Shown one piece after another: positions 1 to 6,469 of a DNA stretch of 10,467 bases. The stretch is from Planctomycetota bacterium. Lineage in GTDB: Bacteria; Planctomycetota; Planctomycetia; Isosphaerales; Isosphaeraceae. The stretch covers positions 1 through 10,467 of the forward strand of contig JAJYCH010000090.1 of assembly GCA_021778575.1 (NCBI GenBank), read 5' to 3'. Both the position numbers and the translations under genes were made by a program. Each line of letters begins with the position of its first letter. Position 1 is the first letter of the stretch. The notes below the pieces were generated by a model. That model saw nothing but the letters and a program-made list of their open reading frames with translations, was not told the DNA's origin and made no database searches.

Positions 1-721
1 TGACTTTCGGGCCGGCGAAGCCGATCAGCGCCTTGGGTTCGGCGAGGATGATATCGCCGAGCGAGGCGAAACTGGCGGCGACGCCGCCCATCGTCGGGTG
101 AGTGAGCACGCTGATGTAAAGACCGCCGGCCTCGGCGTGGCGAGCGAGCGCCGCAGAAACCTTGGCCATCTGCATCAGCGAGAAGATCCCCTCATGCATC
201 CGGGCTCCGCCGCCCGAGCCCGAGATAATCACCAGCGGAAGTTTCTGACGGGTCGCTTCCTCGATCGCTCGGGTCAGTTTCTCGCCAACCACCGAGCCCA
301 TCGACCCCATGATGAATCCGCTATCGGTGGCGCAGAAGACGATCCGGAGCCCCTTGATGAACCCCTGGCCGACGATGGCCGCCTCGGTCAAGCCGGTCCG
401 GTTTTGCTCGGCCTTGACGCGCTCGGGATAGGGCCGGCGGTCGTTGAAACCGAGCGGGTCGCCCGGTCTGAGGTCCGAGTACCATTCCTCGAAGGTATCG
501 GCGTCGAGAACCTGGGCGGCTCGCTCATAGGCCGAGAGGGAAAAGTGGTGGTCACATTCCGGGCAGACGTTGAGGTTCTCGATCACCTGTTTGCGAAAGA
601 GCGTGGCCTTGCAGCCATCGCACTTCATGAACACGCCCTCGGGAACCTTCCCCCCTCCACGATTACCGGCCATGGTCGGAACGGCTCCTTCGGCAGCTTT
701 CGGCATCGGCTTCCAGCCCAT
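1..721 (-). CDS. accD: Acetyl-CoA carboxylase carboxyltransferase subunit beta (partial, 3' end outside window)
   Basis: This is the beta subunit of the acetyl-CoA carboxylase carboxyltransferase, which with AccA moves the carboxyl group from biotin on AccB to acetyl-CoA, giving malonyl-CoA for fatty acid synthesis in the cytoplasm. The N-terminal zinc ribbon is complete (C34, C37, C53, C56). It is followed by the crotonase-fold core with [10 protein letters not shown], the oxyanion-hole stretch [20 protein letters not shown] and the segment [19 protein letters not shown], ending at FAGPKV where the window stops. About 240 residues are visible; the family usually has 280-305, so roughly 40-60 C-terminal residues are missing. 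I chose the ATG at 719-721 because MGWK resembles the M-x-W start of many AccD proteins. An ATG at 671-673 has a better AAGGAG ribosome site and would still keep the zinc ribbon. The gene starts 35 bp after the stop of the phosphatase-like gene, with no terminator visible between them, so it is probably the distal gene of the gap operon. Confidence 0.95.
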   Translation of the reverse strand, partial: MGWKPMPKAAEGAVPTMAGNRGGGKVPEGVFMKCDGCKATLFRKQVIENLNVCPECDHHFSLSAYERAAQVLDADTFEEWYSDLRPGDPLGFNDRRPYPERVKAEQNRTGLTEAAIVGQGFIKGLRIVFCATDSGFIMGSMGSVVGEKLTRAIEEATRQKLPLVIISGSGGGARMHEGIFSLMQMAKVSAALARHAEAGGLYISVLTHPTMGGVAASFASLGDIILAEPKALIGFAGPKV

Positions 722-756
722 TCTTGACAGGTTAAGAGGAAAAATCACCAGGTCAG

Positions 757-1353
757 TCAGCCGCTCTCGCCATTCCGGCCCCACTCGGGACCGACCGTGA
801 TCTTCTCGAAGCAGCCGGTCGGAACGTGGTCGGCAAGCTGGACCCGCGGATCTTGACGGAGATAACAGGCAATGAACTGCGCGATCGGTTCACAGGCCAC
901 CAGCCCGATCGCCTCGTCCTTATGACGCTTGATCAATGGTTTCAGAGCAGACTTGATTCGATCCATCGCCCCTTCGACGGGTTCGCCGTGGGGGGGACTG
1001 ACGGTGCAGGGGTCCTCGATCCATTGCCGGAAGACCCGAAGATGGCGGCGTTTGATCTCCTCGACCTGCAAGCCCTGCCAGAGCCCTTGATCGAGATTGC
1101 GGAGCTCATCCACACGCCGGGGGCGGAGGCCGAGCGTCTTGCCAATGGCTTCGGCGGTTCGCAGAGCGTTCTCGCTGGGGCCGCAATAAAGCGCGGCCAG
1201 TTCAAGCCCACAGAGGGGCTCGGTCAGCTTTGCAGCCAGTTCGGCGACTTCGGCCCAACCGCGATCGCTCAGCGGGATATCGAGGACCCCCTGGACGCGG
1301 TTTTGCTCGTCGTAAACCGTGGCGCCGGGCCGGATCAGAACGACCGTGGTCAT
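757..1353 (-). CDS. Histidine-phosphatase-fold protein lacking the catalytic histidines (probable pseudoenzyme)
   Basis: This 198-residue protein has the layout of the histidine phosphatase (phosphoglycerate mutase-like) superfamily. Its N-terminus, [17 protein letters not shown] followed by DIPLSDRG, aligns with the family pattern LVRHGET..N...R.QG..D.PL...G. The acidic motif is kept (E83, then GLWQGL), as is a GE motif (residues 123-124). The phosphate pocket is not. The phospho-accepting His of RHG is Pro9. The second Arg of the SSPL.RA.QTA motif is Asn62, within [12 protein letters not shown]. The C-terminal His of the VSHG motif is replaced in VACEP (Cys154). Only the first Arg (R8) remains. 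I infer a protein without phosphatase or mutase activity, perhaps a binding or regulatory protein. Its ATG lies inside the rpe stop (ATGA, 4-bp overlap), so its translation is probably coupled to rpe, and accD follows 35 bp later. The frame is intact with no sign of decay, so I call it a gene rather than a pseudogene. Confidence 0.85.
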   Translation of the reverse strand: MTTVVLIRPGATVYDEQNRVQGVLDIPLSDRGWAEVAELAAKLTEPLCGLELAALYCGPSENALRTAEAIGKTLGLRPRRVDELRNLDQGLWQGLQVEEIKRRHLRVFRQWIEDPCTVSPPHGEPVEGAMDRIKSALKPLIKRHKDEAIGLVACEPIAQFIACYLRQDPRVQLADHVPTGCFEKITVGPEWGRNGESG

Positions 1354-2117
1354 TGGACTGACGATGACCCGGCGGATGACGCCGAGCCCTTGCCTCGCTC
1401 GAGACCGCGGTGGATCCCCTCGGCCAACTCGGCCAGGGCCGCCGCGTAATTGCCATCAGGGCGAAAAACGCCCGAGCCGACCACCATTTGCGAGACTCCC
1501 GCCGCCACGGCCAGTTCCGCCGTGTCGGGCTTGATCCCACCATCAATCGAGATCCAGAGATCGGGATGGCTCGCGCGGAGGACGCGAACCTTATCGAGCA
1601 CCGAGGCGTCAAACTTCTGTCCGCCAAATCCCGGCATCACGCTCATCACCAGGACGGCGTCGAGCTGGTCGAGGTACGGCTCGATGGCCGACAACGGAGT
1701 CGGCGGGTTCAGCGCCAGCGAGGCCCGACAACCGGCAGCCTGGATCCGGGCGATCAGGTCGGTCGGTTCGGGAACTGCCTCGATCTGGATGATGATCAGG
1801 TCGCAGCCGGCCTTGACGAAGTCGTCCAGGTAACGGCCGGGATCGCTGATCATCAGATGGGTGTCAAACGTGAAGTCGGTCCGTTTCCGCCAGTCCGCGA
1901 TTACGGGCGCGCCGTACGACAGATTGGGCACGAAATGACCGTCCATCACGTCGAGATGGACCGCCACCACCCCATCACGCTTCAGTGCGTCAAGCTCCTC
2001 GCCAACTCGCGAGAAGTCGCAATTAAGCAGAGAGGGAGTGACAAATGGCGCGGCGGCGTCATCCCAGGCCTTGAGCCGGGCTGGCCGCCCTGATTGAGAT
2101 CGAAGTTCGTCCCCCAT
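1350..2117 (-). CDS. rpe: Ribulose-phosphate 3-epimerase
   Basis: The enzyme interconverts D-ribulose 5-phosphate and D-xylulose 5-phosphate in the pentose phosphate pathway. The TIM-barrel signatures are present in order: TPSLLNCDF (27-35), HLDVMDGHFVPNL (54-66) with metal ligand H54 and catalytic D56, THLMI (86-90) with H87, NPPTPLSAIE (137-146), MSVMPGFGGQKF (158-169), IDGGIKPDTA (191-200) with second catalytic D192, and the phosphate-binding VGSGVF (213-218). The protein has 255 residues, longer than the usual 215-230, because of about 22 extra N-terminal residues and a Ser/Gly-rich tail. No other start codon lies in frame before residue 58, so the ATG at 2115-2117 is the best choice despite a weak ribosome site. 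One family position differs: the usual His of the H-x-E-A segment after strand 4 is Gln111 (IQIEA). The gene lies 79 bp after pgk and overlaps the next gene by 4 bp. Confidence 0.95.
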   Translation of the reverse strand: MGDELRSQSGRPARLKAWDDAAAPFVTPSLLNCDFSRVGEELDALKRDGVVAVHLDVMDGHFVPNLSYGAPVIADWRKRTDFTFDTHLMISDPGRYLDDFVKAGCDLIIIQIEAVPEPTDLIARIQAAGCRASLALNPPTPLSAIEPYLDQLDAVLVMSVMPGFGGQKFDASVLDKVRVLRASHPDLWISIDGGIKPDTAELAVAAGVSQMVVGSGVFRPDGNYAAALAELAEGIHRGLERGKGSASSAGSSSVQ

Positions 2118-2165
2118 CCGGCGATTCGCTTTCGGGTTGCGAGGACTCAGGCGAGGACCCGGCCT

Positions 2166-2187
2166 TCGCCCCGAACCAACGGGGCGA
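2166..2187 (-). other. Stem-loop between pgk and rpe
   Basis: A 7-bp perfect inverted repeat (tcgcccc / ggggcga) with an 8-nt loop begins 10 nt after the pgk stop. No U-run follows on the transcribed strand, so it is a weak terminator at most. It could instead be an intercistronic element that protects or processes the mRNA 3' end. Confidence 0.4.
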
Positions 2188-2196
2188 TCCGTTTCT

Positions 2197-3387
2197 TCAG
2201 AGATCGGGAATCACGCGCAGAGAGTTGAATGATTTCCCTTCGAGGCATTCCAGGAAGGCCCCACCGCCGGTCGAGACGTGGCTGACCTTGTCGGCGTAAC
2301 CAAACTGCTCGACGGCCTCGGCCGTCTCGCCGCCGCCGACGCAGGTGACTCCGGACGACTCAGCCATTGCCTGGGCGACTCCGATGGTCCCCTGGCGAAA
2401 CGGCTCGTCCTCGAACTTGCCCATCGGGCCGTTCCAGACCACTGTGCCGGCCGCTTTGATCAGGTTGCCGTAGAGTTCAACGGTCTTCGGGCCGATGTCG
2501 ATCCCGATGCCATCGTCAGGCAGATCCGACCCTTCGACGATCCAGGTCCGACAGGTCGGGTCGAGCGACTCGGCCATCAAATGATCGACCGGCAAGATCA
2601 GCTTGGCCCCAGCCAGCTCAAGCAATTTCCGGGCCTCGTCAAGCTTGTCGGCCTCGACCCGGCTCTTGCCGGTCGAGTGACCTTGCGCTTTGAGGAACGT
2701 ATAAGTCATGGCCCCGCCGACGAGCAAGTTGTCGATCTTGGGCAGAAGGTTCTCGATCACGCCGATCTTATCCGACACCTTCGAGCCCCCCATCACCGCG
2801 ACCATCGGGTGCTTGGGATGCTTCAGCAAGGTATCCAGGATCTGCAGTTCCTTCTCGACCAGGAAACCGATGGCGCGGTCTTTCGGAGCGAACTGTTCGG
2901 GAACGGCGACCATCGACGCCTCGTCGCGGTGGCAGGTGCCGAAGGCGTCGTTGACGTAAGCGTCGGCGAGACCGGCGAGCTGGGCCGCGAAGGCGGGGTC
3001 GCCCTTCTTCTCACCCTTGTTGAACCGGACGTTCTCGACAACCAGGATCTCGCCGGGCTGGAGGCCGTAGGCAATCGCGATCGCTTCCTGGCCAACCGTG
3101 TCGTTCGCCTTCTTGACCGGCTTGCCGAGCAACTCAGCCAGCCGAGCGGCCACCGTGTCGAGCCGAAAAGGGGCGTCGGTGGTCGGATCGCCGGAGGGAC
3201 GACCGAGATGGCTGACCAGAATCAGCGAGGCACCGTGGTCGAGTGCGTACGTCAAGGTGGGCAAGGCCGCCCGGATACGCCGGTCGTCCGAGATCGCGCC
3301 GTCCTTGGTCTGCGGGACGTTGAAGTCGACCCGGACCAGAATTTTCCGCCCCTTCAAATCCAGGTCGCGAATCGTCTGCTTGGGCAA
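2197..3387 (-). CDS. pgk: Phosphoglycerate kinase
   Basis: The enzyme transfers phosphate between 1,3-bisphosphoglycerate and ADP, giving 3-phosphoglycerate and ATP in glycolysis, and works in reverse in gluconeogenesis. Its 396 residues match the family length. The N-terminal substrate domain shows RVDFNVP (19-25) and SHLGRP (59-64). The nucleotide domain shows WNGPMGKFE (318-326), GGGETAEAV (351-359) and VSHVSTGGGAFLECLEGK (368-385). The Asp usual in GGGD(T/S) is Glu354 here. The start is a TTG (3385-3387), supported by a GAGGTG ribosome site 5 nt upstream. The resulting N-terminus, MPKQTIRDLDLKGRKILV, begins where the family normally begins, and no ATG offers a better fit. The gene follows gap by 115 bp, a gap that contains a strong stem-loop, and precedes rpe by 79 bp. 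It is probably transcribed from the gap promoter. Confidence 0.97.
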   Translation of the reverse strand: MPKQTIRDLDLKGRKILVRVDFNVPQTKDGAISDDRRIRAALPTLTYALDHGASLILVSHLGRPSGDPTTDAPFRLDTVAARLAELLGKPVKKANDTVGQEAIAIAYGLQPGEILVVENVRFNKGEKKGDPAFAAQLAGLADAYVNDAFGTCHRDEASMVAVPEQFAPKDRAIGFLVEKELQILDTLLKHPKHPMVAVMGGSKVSDKIGVIENLLPKIDNLLVGGAMTYTFLKAQGHSTGKSRVEADKLDEARKLLELAGAKLILPVDHLMAESLDPTCRTWIVEGSDLPDDGIGIDIGPKTVELYGNLIKAAGTVVWNGPMGKFEDEPFRQGTIGVAQAMAESSGVTCVGGGETAEAVEQFGYADKVSHVSTGGGAFLECLEGKSFNSLRVIPDL

Positions 3388-3392
3388 GAGAG

Positions 3393-3398
3393 CACCTC
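3393..3398 (-). promoter_or_regulatory. Ribosome binding site supporting the TTG start of pgk
   Basis: GAGGTG on the minus strand lies 5 nt before the TTG codon. It supports the rare start, together with the expected N-terminal protein sequence. Confidence 0.7.
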
Positions 3399-3431
3399 GG
3401 AGGAGAGAATGGGTTCCGGATCACGGGCGAA

Positions 3432-3475
3432 GCCCACCCCCGCGACAGCACGAAGCAAATCAGCGCGGGGCGGGC
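3432..3475 (-). other. Strong stem-loop in the gap-pgk intergenic region
   Basis: The arms gcccacccccgcg (3432-3444) and cgcggggcgggc (3464-3475) pair over 11 G-C pairs with one mismatch and one bulge, enclosing a 19-nt loop. It starts 27 nt after the gap stop and ends about 45 nt before the pgk start on the transcript. No U-run follows, so full termination seems unlikely. It may instead act as a partial terminator or mRNA-stability element separating gap and pgk expression levels. Confidence 0.5.
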
Positions 3476-3502
3476 CTGGCCAACCATCCTCTTGCCGCGG
3501 GT

Positions 3503-4510
3503 TCAACCCAGGCCGGCGACCAGCGAGATCAACTGAGCGGTCCGGTTCGAGTAACCCCACTCGTTGTCGTACCAGCCCACGGTCTTGACCATGTTGCCGC
3601 CGATCACGATGGTCTGGTCGCTCATGAAGATGCACGAGTGCGGGTTGCCGATGATATCGCTGGAGACCAGGGGTTCGGTTGAATATTCGATGATCCCCTT
3701 CAGCGGTCCTTCGGCGGCGGCCTTGATCGCGGCGTTGACCTCGGCGGCGGTCACGTCTCGGGCGAGAATCGAGGTCAGGTCGGTCACCGATCCGTCGGGA
3801 ACGGGAACCCGAAGGGCGTAACCGGTCAGCTTGCCGTTGAGGTCGGGAAGCACCTCGCCGACGGCCTTGGCGGCTCCGGTCGCCGACGGAATGATGTTGA
3901 TCGCCGCGGCCCGGGCCCGGTACGGATCGGTGTGGACCTGGTCGGCCACCCGCTGGTCGTTGGTGTAGGCGTGGATCGTCGTCATCAGCCCCTTGACGAT
4001 CCCGAACGACTCATGCAAAACCTTGGCCATCGGCGCCAGGCAATTCGTCGTGCACGAGGCGTTGGAGAGAATCCGGTCGGTCGGCTTGATGGTGTGGTCG
4101 TTCACGCCCATGACCACGGTGGCGTCCAGCTTATCCTTTGCGGGAGCCGAGAGAATCACACGCTCGGCGCCGGCGTCGATGTGCTTCTGGAGCGAATCCT
4201 TGTTCGTGAAGAAGCCGGTCGATTCGAGAGCGACCTGGCACTTCAGCGCCTTCCACGGCAGGTTGGCCGGGTCGCGCTCCGTGGTGATCTTGATGTGCTT
4301 GCCGTTGACGACCAGGCCGCCGTCGGCGACCTCGACCGTGCCGTTGAACCGGCCATGAACGCTGTCGTACTTCAGGAGCAAGGCAAGGTGCTTGGCGTCC
4401 GAAAGGTCGTTGATCGCCACGACCTCGTATTTTTCGGGAGCCGCGGCCATGGCCCGGAAAACCAGTCGACCGATACGCCCGAACCCGTTGATACCAACTC
4501 GAACCGCCAT
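3503..4510 (-). CDS. gap: Type I glyceraldehyde-3-phosphate dehydrogenase
   Basis: The enzyme oxidises and phosphorylates glyceraldehyde 3-phosphate to 1,3-bisphosphoglycerate, the substrate of the next gene's product (pgk). The NAD-binding Rossmann fold begins at [16 protein letters not shown] (5-20). Asp35 (IND) at the end of strand 2 is typical of NAD rather than NADP use. The catalytic Cys153 lies in [12 protein letters not shown] and His179 in TTIHAYTND. Also present are [11 protein letters not shown], a [10 protein letters not shown] phosphate site and the C-terminal [11 protein letters not shown]. The ATG at 4508-4510 gives 335 residues, the usual length, with AGGAG 9 nt upstream. An in-frame ATG at 4519 lies against that site, and the open frame extends to 4612 without homology, so both longer versions are unlikely. 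A consensus sigma-70 promoter lies about 120 bp upstream, making this the first gene of the gap-pgk-rpe-phosphatase-like-accD cluster. Confidence 0.97.
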   Translation of the reverse strand: MAVRVGINGFGRIGRLVFRAMAAAPEKYEVVAINDLSDAKHLALLLKYDSVHGRFNGTVEVADGGLVVNGKHIKITTERDPANLPWKALKCQVALESTGFFTNKDSLQKHIDAGAERVILSAPAKDKLDATVVMGVNDHTIKPTDRILSNASCTTNCLAPMAKVLHESFGIVKGLMTTIHAYTNDQRVADQVHTDPYRARAAAINIIPSATGAAKAVGEVLPDLNGKLTGYALRVPVPDGSVTDLTSILARDVTAAEVNAAIKAAAEGPLKGIIEYSTEPLVSSDIIGNPHSCIFMSDQTIVIGGNMVKTVGWYDNEWGYSNRTAQLISLVAGLG

Positions 4511-4550
4511 GCTTACCATCTCCTGACTGAAAGTCTCAACCGACAACCAG

Positions 4551-4584
4551 CGGTCCAGGGGCCGCGAATCGCGGCGGCCGACCG
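4551..4584 (-). other. Stem-loop in the gap mRNA leader
   Basis: An inner 6-bp stem (ggccgc 4560-4565 with gcggcc 4574-4579) sits inside a 5-bp outer stem (cggtc with gaccg), with a 4-nt bulge. It lies in the approximately 110-nt leader between the predicted transcription start and the gap ATG. I do not recognise a known riboswitch. Confidence 0.35.
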
Positions 4585-4628
4585 GTCCGGTGTCGTCGCG
4601 AACCTGGGTCATCCTGGATGAAGTCCAG

Positions 4629-4658
4629 ATTATAGGACCACCTTCGCGACAATGTCAA
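4629..4658 (-). promoter_or_regulatory. Consensus sigma-70 promoter for the gap operon
   Basis: On the minus strand, TTGACA (4658-4653) and TATAAT (4634-4629) are exact matches to the housekeeping -35 and -10 hexamers, spaced by 18 bp. The predicted start is near 4622, giving a leader of about 110 nt before the gap ATG at 4510. The site lies just downstream of the terminator-like hairpin at 4677-4708, so it is placed to start an independent transcript. Confidence 0.85.
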
Positions 4659-4676
4659 CGTTCCTGCCGGCGCGCG

Positions 4677-4708
4677 CCAAGGCCGCTCGCGGTTCGGAGC
4701 GGCCTTGG
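4677..4708 (-). terminator. Terminator-like 12-bp hairpin after the secreted-protein gene
   Basis: The arms ccaaggccgctc and gagcggccttgg are perfect inverted repeats with an 8-nt loop, starting 31 nt after the stop codon at 4740. There is no clear U-run after the stem on the transcribed strand, so it is not a canonical intrinsic terminator. Its strength and its position between this gene and the gap promoter support a role in ending transcription. Confidence 0.65.
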
Positions 4709-4739
4709 TGGTTCTGCGATAAAGACGTTTAGATCCGAC

Positions 4740-5855
4740 TCAAGGCTTCGCCGTCGCCGGTTTCGGGTTCAAGTGGAGCGGATCGAAGCCATAAAAAACA
4801 GCCGTTGGATTGTCGACCGGTCGAGGAGCCGCCGGCTCCGGCTCGTCGCCCACCTTACCGATCAGCTTGTCGCGCTGGCCGAGGAGGATCGGATAGAGTT
4901 CTTGATAAACAGCCTTCTGTTTCGGAGTCGTCGCCGTTCCGAACCGGAGGTTGTACGAGTGCATGAAGGCCAGAAGGTGACCGACGGTGGTCTTGTCGAT
5001 CTTCTCCAGCTCGGCGATGACCGCCTCGACGTTGGGTTTTTCGAGCATCCGCGACATACCAGCCAGACCTTTCAGGTAATTCATGGCCTGAAGATGGTCG
5101 GGCTGAACGGTTTTGGGGATGGTCGCCTCGACCTTCTGAAACAGAGCGCCCACGGCATTCCGGACCCGCGCGATGGTCTCGGGCTTGAGCGAGCCACCGT
5201 CCTTGTCTTCGGCGAGCGCGTCATCGACGGCCTGCTGGTAGGCTTCACGCTCGGGCTTGAAGGCGTCGGCCTGGAGCGGGACGGGCCAGCTCTTGGCGTC
5301 GGTCAACTGGTCGAGCGAGATGGTAATCGCGTCGGTCTCGTCAATGAACGGAATCTCGCGGATGGCACTGGCCGGAATCTCGGCGTTAGCCATCCGGAGC
5401 GACGACGAATCGTGAAGAACCTTGGGGTCGCCAAACTGGTTGAGAATGGCGTTCAAGGCGTCGCCCGACGTGATATCCCCCGCGCTCGGGTTCTCACGAA
5501 TCTGCTTCTGGCGGGCCTTGTATTCGTCCCTGCTCAGGTTGAGGCGCTTCGAGTGCAAGGCGGCCCACCGCCGTCGGGCTTCGAGTTCGGAATTCCAGAG
5601 ATATTGATTGAAGCGGATCGCGGTATCAGTGTCGATCGAGGTGGCGACGGCGGTGTCGTAGTTATAAACTCCGGCCCCCTGCGCATAGGCTCCCATGCCT
5701 CGGAGGAAGCTTCCTTGCGGGGTTGCGCCCCAGCCGCCAAACCCATAGCCGCCATAGCCATAGCCATTCGGGTAGTAATACTGCGATCGAGCTTCTGGAC
5801 CGGCGAACGCCACCAGGGCGATGCCGACGAGAGCGAGTCGGATGCCTCGAAGCAT
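4740..5855 (-). CDS. Secreted protein of unknown function with a Tyr/Gly-rich N-terminus
   Basis: I do not recognise this 371-residue protein. Residues 1-24 form a typical Sec signal peptide: MLRGIR, a hydrophobic core ALVGIALVAFAG, then a cleavage region near EARSQ. A low-complexity Tyr/Gly segment follows (about 25-43, YYYPNGYGYGGYGFGGWG). The rest is mostly predicted helical and charged, with ELEARRRWAALHSKRLNLSR, then SGDALNAILNQFGDPKVL, and a C-terminal helical half that ends in a Pro-rich tail. No Cys is visible in the mature part and there is no lipobox or membrane anchor, so it is probably periplasmic or cell-surface associated. The ATG is supported by AGGGAG 9 nt upstream. The gene stands alone between two hairpin regions and precedes the gap promoter, so it is likely its own transcription unit. 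I found no convincing promoter in the 184 bp upstream. Similar secreted helical proteins of unknown role are common in planctomycetes, but that placement is inference. Confidence 0.85.
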   Translation of the reverse strand: MLRGIRLALVGIALVAFAGPEARSQYYYPNGYGYGGYGFGGWGATPQGSFLRGMGAYAQGAGVYNYDTAVATSIDTDTAIRFNQYLWNSELEARRRWAALHSKRLNLSRDEYKARQKQIRENPSAGDITSGDALNAILNQFGDPKVLHDSSSLRMANAEIPASAIREIPFIDETDAITISLDQLTDAKSWPVPLQADAFKPEREAYQQAVDDALAEDKDGGSLKPETIARVRNAVGALFQKVEATIPKTVQPDHLQAMNYLKGLAGMSRMLEKPNVEAVIAELEKIDKTTVGHLLAFMHSYNLRFGTATTPKQKAVYQELYPILLGQRDKLIGKVGDEPEPAAPRPVDNPTAVFYGFDPLHLNPKPATAKP

Positions 5856-5949
5856 GGTTGTGAACTCCCTCGCGTGCCGATCACCGCAGCTCCCAGGTCA
5901 GGCAAGGAGCCAGGTGTCATCGAGCGGAAAATAACGAAACTCAGGACCG

Positions 5950-5998
5950 GAGGAGACGTCTGATCGTTCCGGGACGGAAACGGATCGACGGTCTCCTC
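5950..5998 (-). terminator. Nested inverted repeat downstream of the FHA genes, possible terminator
   Basis: An outer perfect 8-bp repeat (gaggagac / gtctcctc) encloses a second imperfect stem. On the transcribed strand the inner stem pairs GATC, GTT and CCG with CGG, AAC and GATC, with two single-base bulges. It begins about 40 nt after the FHA gene stop at 6040. A T-rich stretch (GTTATTTT) follows about 15 nt later. It could end the FHA transcript or sit in the leader of the secreted-protein gene. Confidence 0.4.
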
Positions 5999-6039
5999 GC
6001 ACTGAAAACTTGATTTGCAAGAGCTGTGCCGATTCCGGT

Positions 6040-6432
6040 TCAGTCGAGCGGAATCAGGTCGTCATCGAGTTCAATCACCGAGTCCGGCTTCGAGTTTCCG
6101 GAGCGAGATGCCACCGGTTTCGCGGGACCGGGCTTCGACGGCGGAGTCAGGCTTTCCAGACGATAGATAAACGGGCCAATCGCGATCTCGTCACCGAGGT
6201 TCAGCCGAGCCTCGTCGATCACAACTCCATTGACGCGAACCCCATTCAGACTTCCGAGGTCGCGAATCACATAACGATCATACGCCATCGCCACGCAACA
6301 ATGGCGTCGTGAAACGTTGGGCGAATCGATCCGGATATCACATTCGAGATGACGACCGATCAACAGGACCGGACGGACGATCGGAACCGTGGGAGCCGCA
6401 CTGGAATTGATGGGAACGAGTTGAGCCGACAT
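6040..6432 (-). CDS. FHA-domain protein, second of a tandem pair
   Basis: This is a small cytoplasmic protein, 130 residues from the chosen start, made almost wholly of one forkhead-associated domain, a fold that binds phosphothreonine peptides. The key positions are present: G26-R27, S41-R42-R43-H44, S61-L62-N63-G64 and N68-G69, with the final strand ending near YRLE (90-93). A Pro/Lys/Ser-rich linker leads to an acidic tail, IELDDDLIPLD. I chose the ATG at 6430-6432, which has a weak GGAA 5 nt upstream, because MSAQLV aligns with MPARLV at the start of the upstream paralogue. A GTG at 6481-6483 would add 17 residues and overlap that gene by 14 bp. The stop of the paralogue is 37 bp upstream, so the two are probably co-transcribed. 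The phosphorylated partner is unknown and no kinase lies in the window. Confidence 0.85.
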   Translation of the reverse strand: MSAQLVPINSSAAPTVPIVRPVLLIGRHLECDIRIDSPNVSRRHCCVAMAYDRYVIRDLGSLNGVRVNGVVIDEARLNLGDEIAIGPFIYRLESLTPPSKPGPAKPVASRSGNSKPDSVIELDDDLIPLD

Positions 6433-6469
6433 GGAGGTTCCGGAAGGCCGGTTCAGGCCCAGATGATTG

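Noticed and set aside
757..1353. Calling the phosphatase-like gene a pseudogene
   Set aside because: The frame is intact, the length is normal and the start is coupled to rpe. Only active-site residues are changed.
98..1449. Plus-strand open frames opposite accD and the phosphatase-like gene
   Set aside because: They are shadows of minus-strand genes that show family motifs throughout.
2278..3588. 436-codon open frame on the plus strand opposite pgk
   Set aside because: It is the antisense shadow of a fully convincing phosphoglycerate kinase and has no recognisable motif.
4590..5963. 457-codon open frame on the plus strand
   Set aside because: It is antisense to the secreted-protein gene and runs over the gap promoter and terminator. 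The translation is Arg/Leu/Gly/Val-rich without domain features. High-GC genes often leave such open antisense frames.
5930..6000. ECF-sigma-like GGAAC motif upstream of the secreted-protein gene
   Set aside because: The matching downstream element reads CGGTC rather than CGTC, and the motif falls inside an inverted repeat that explains it better.
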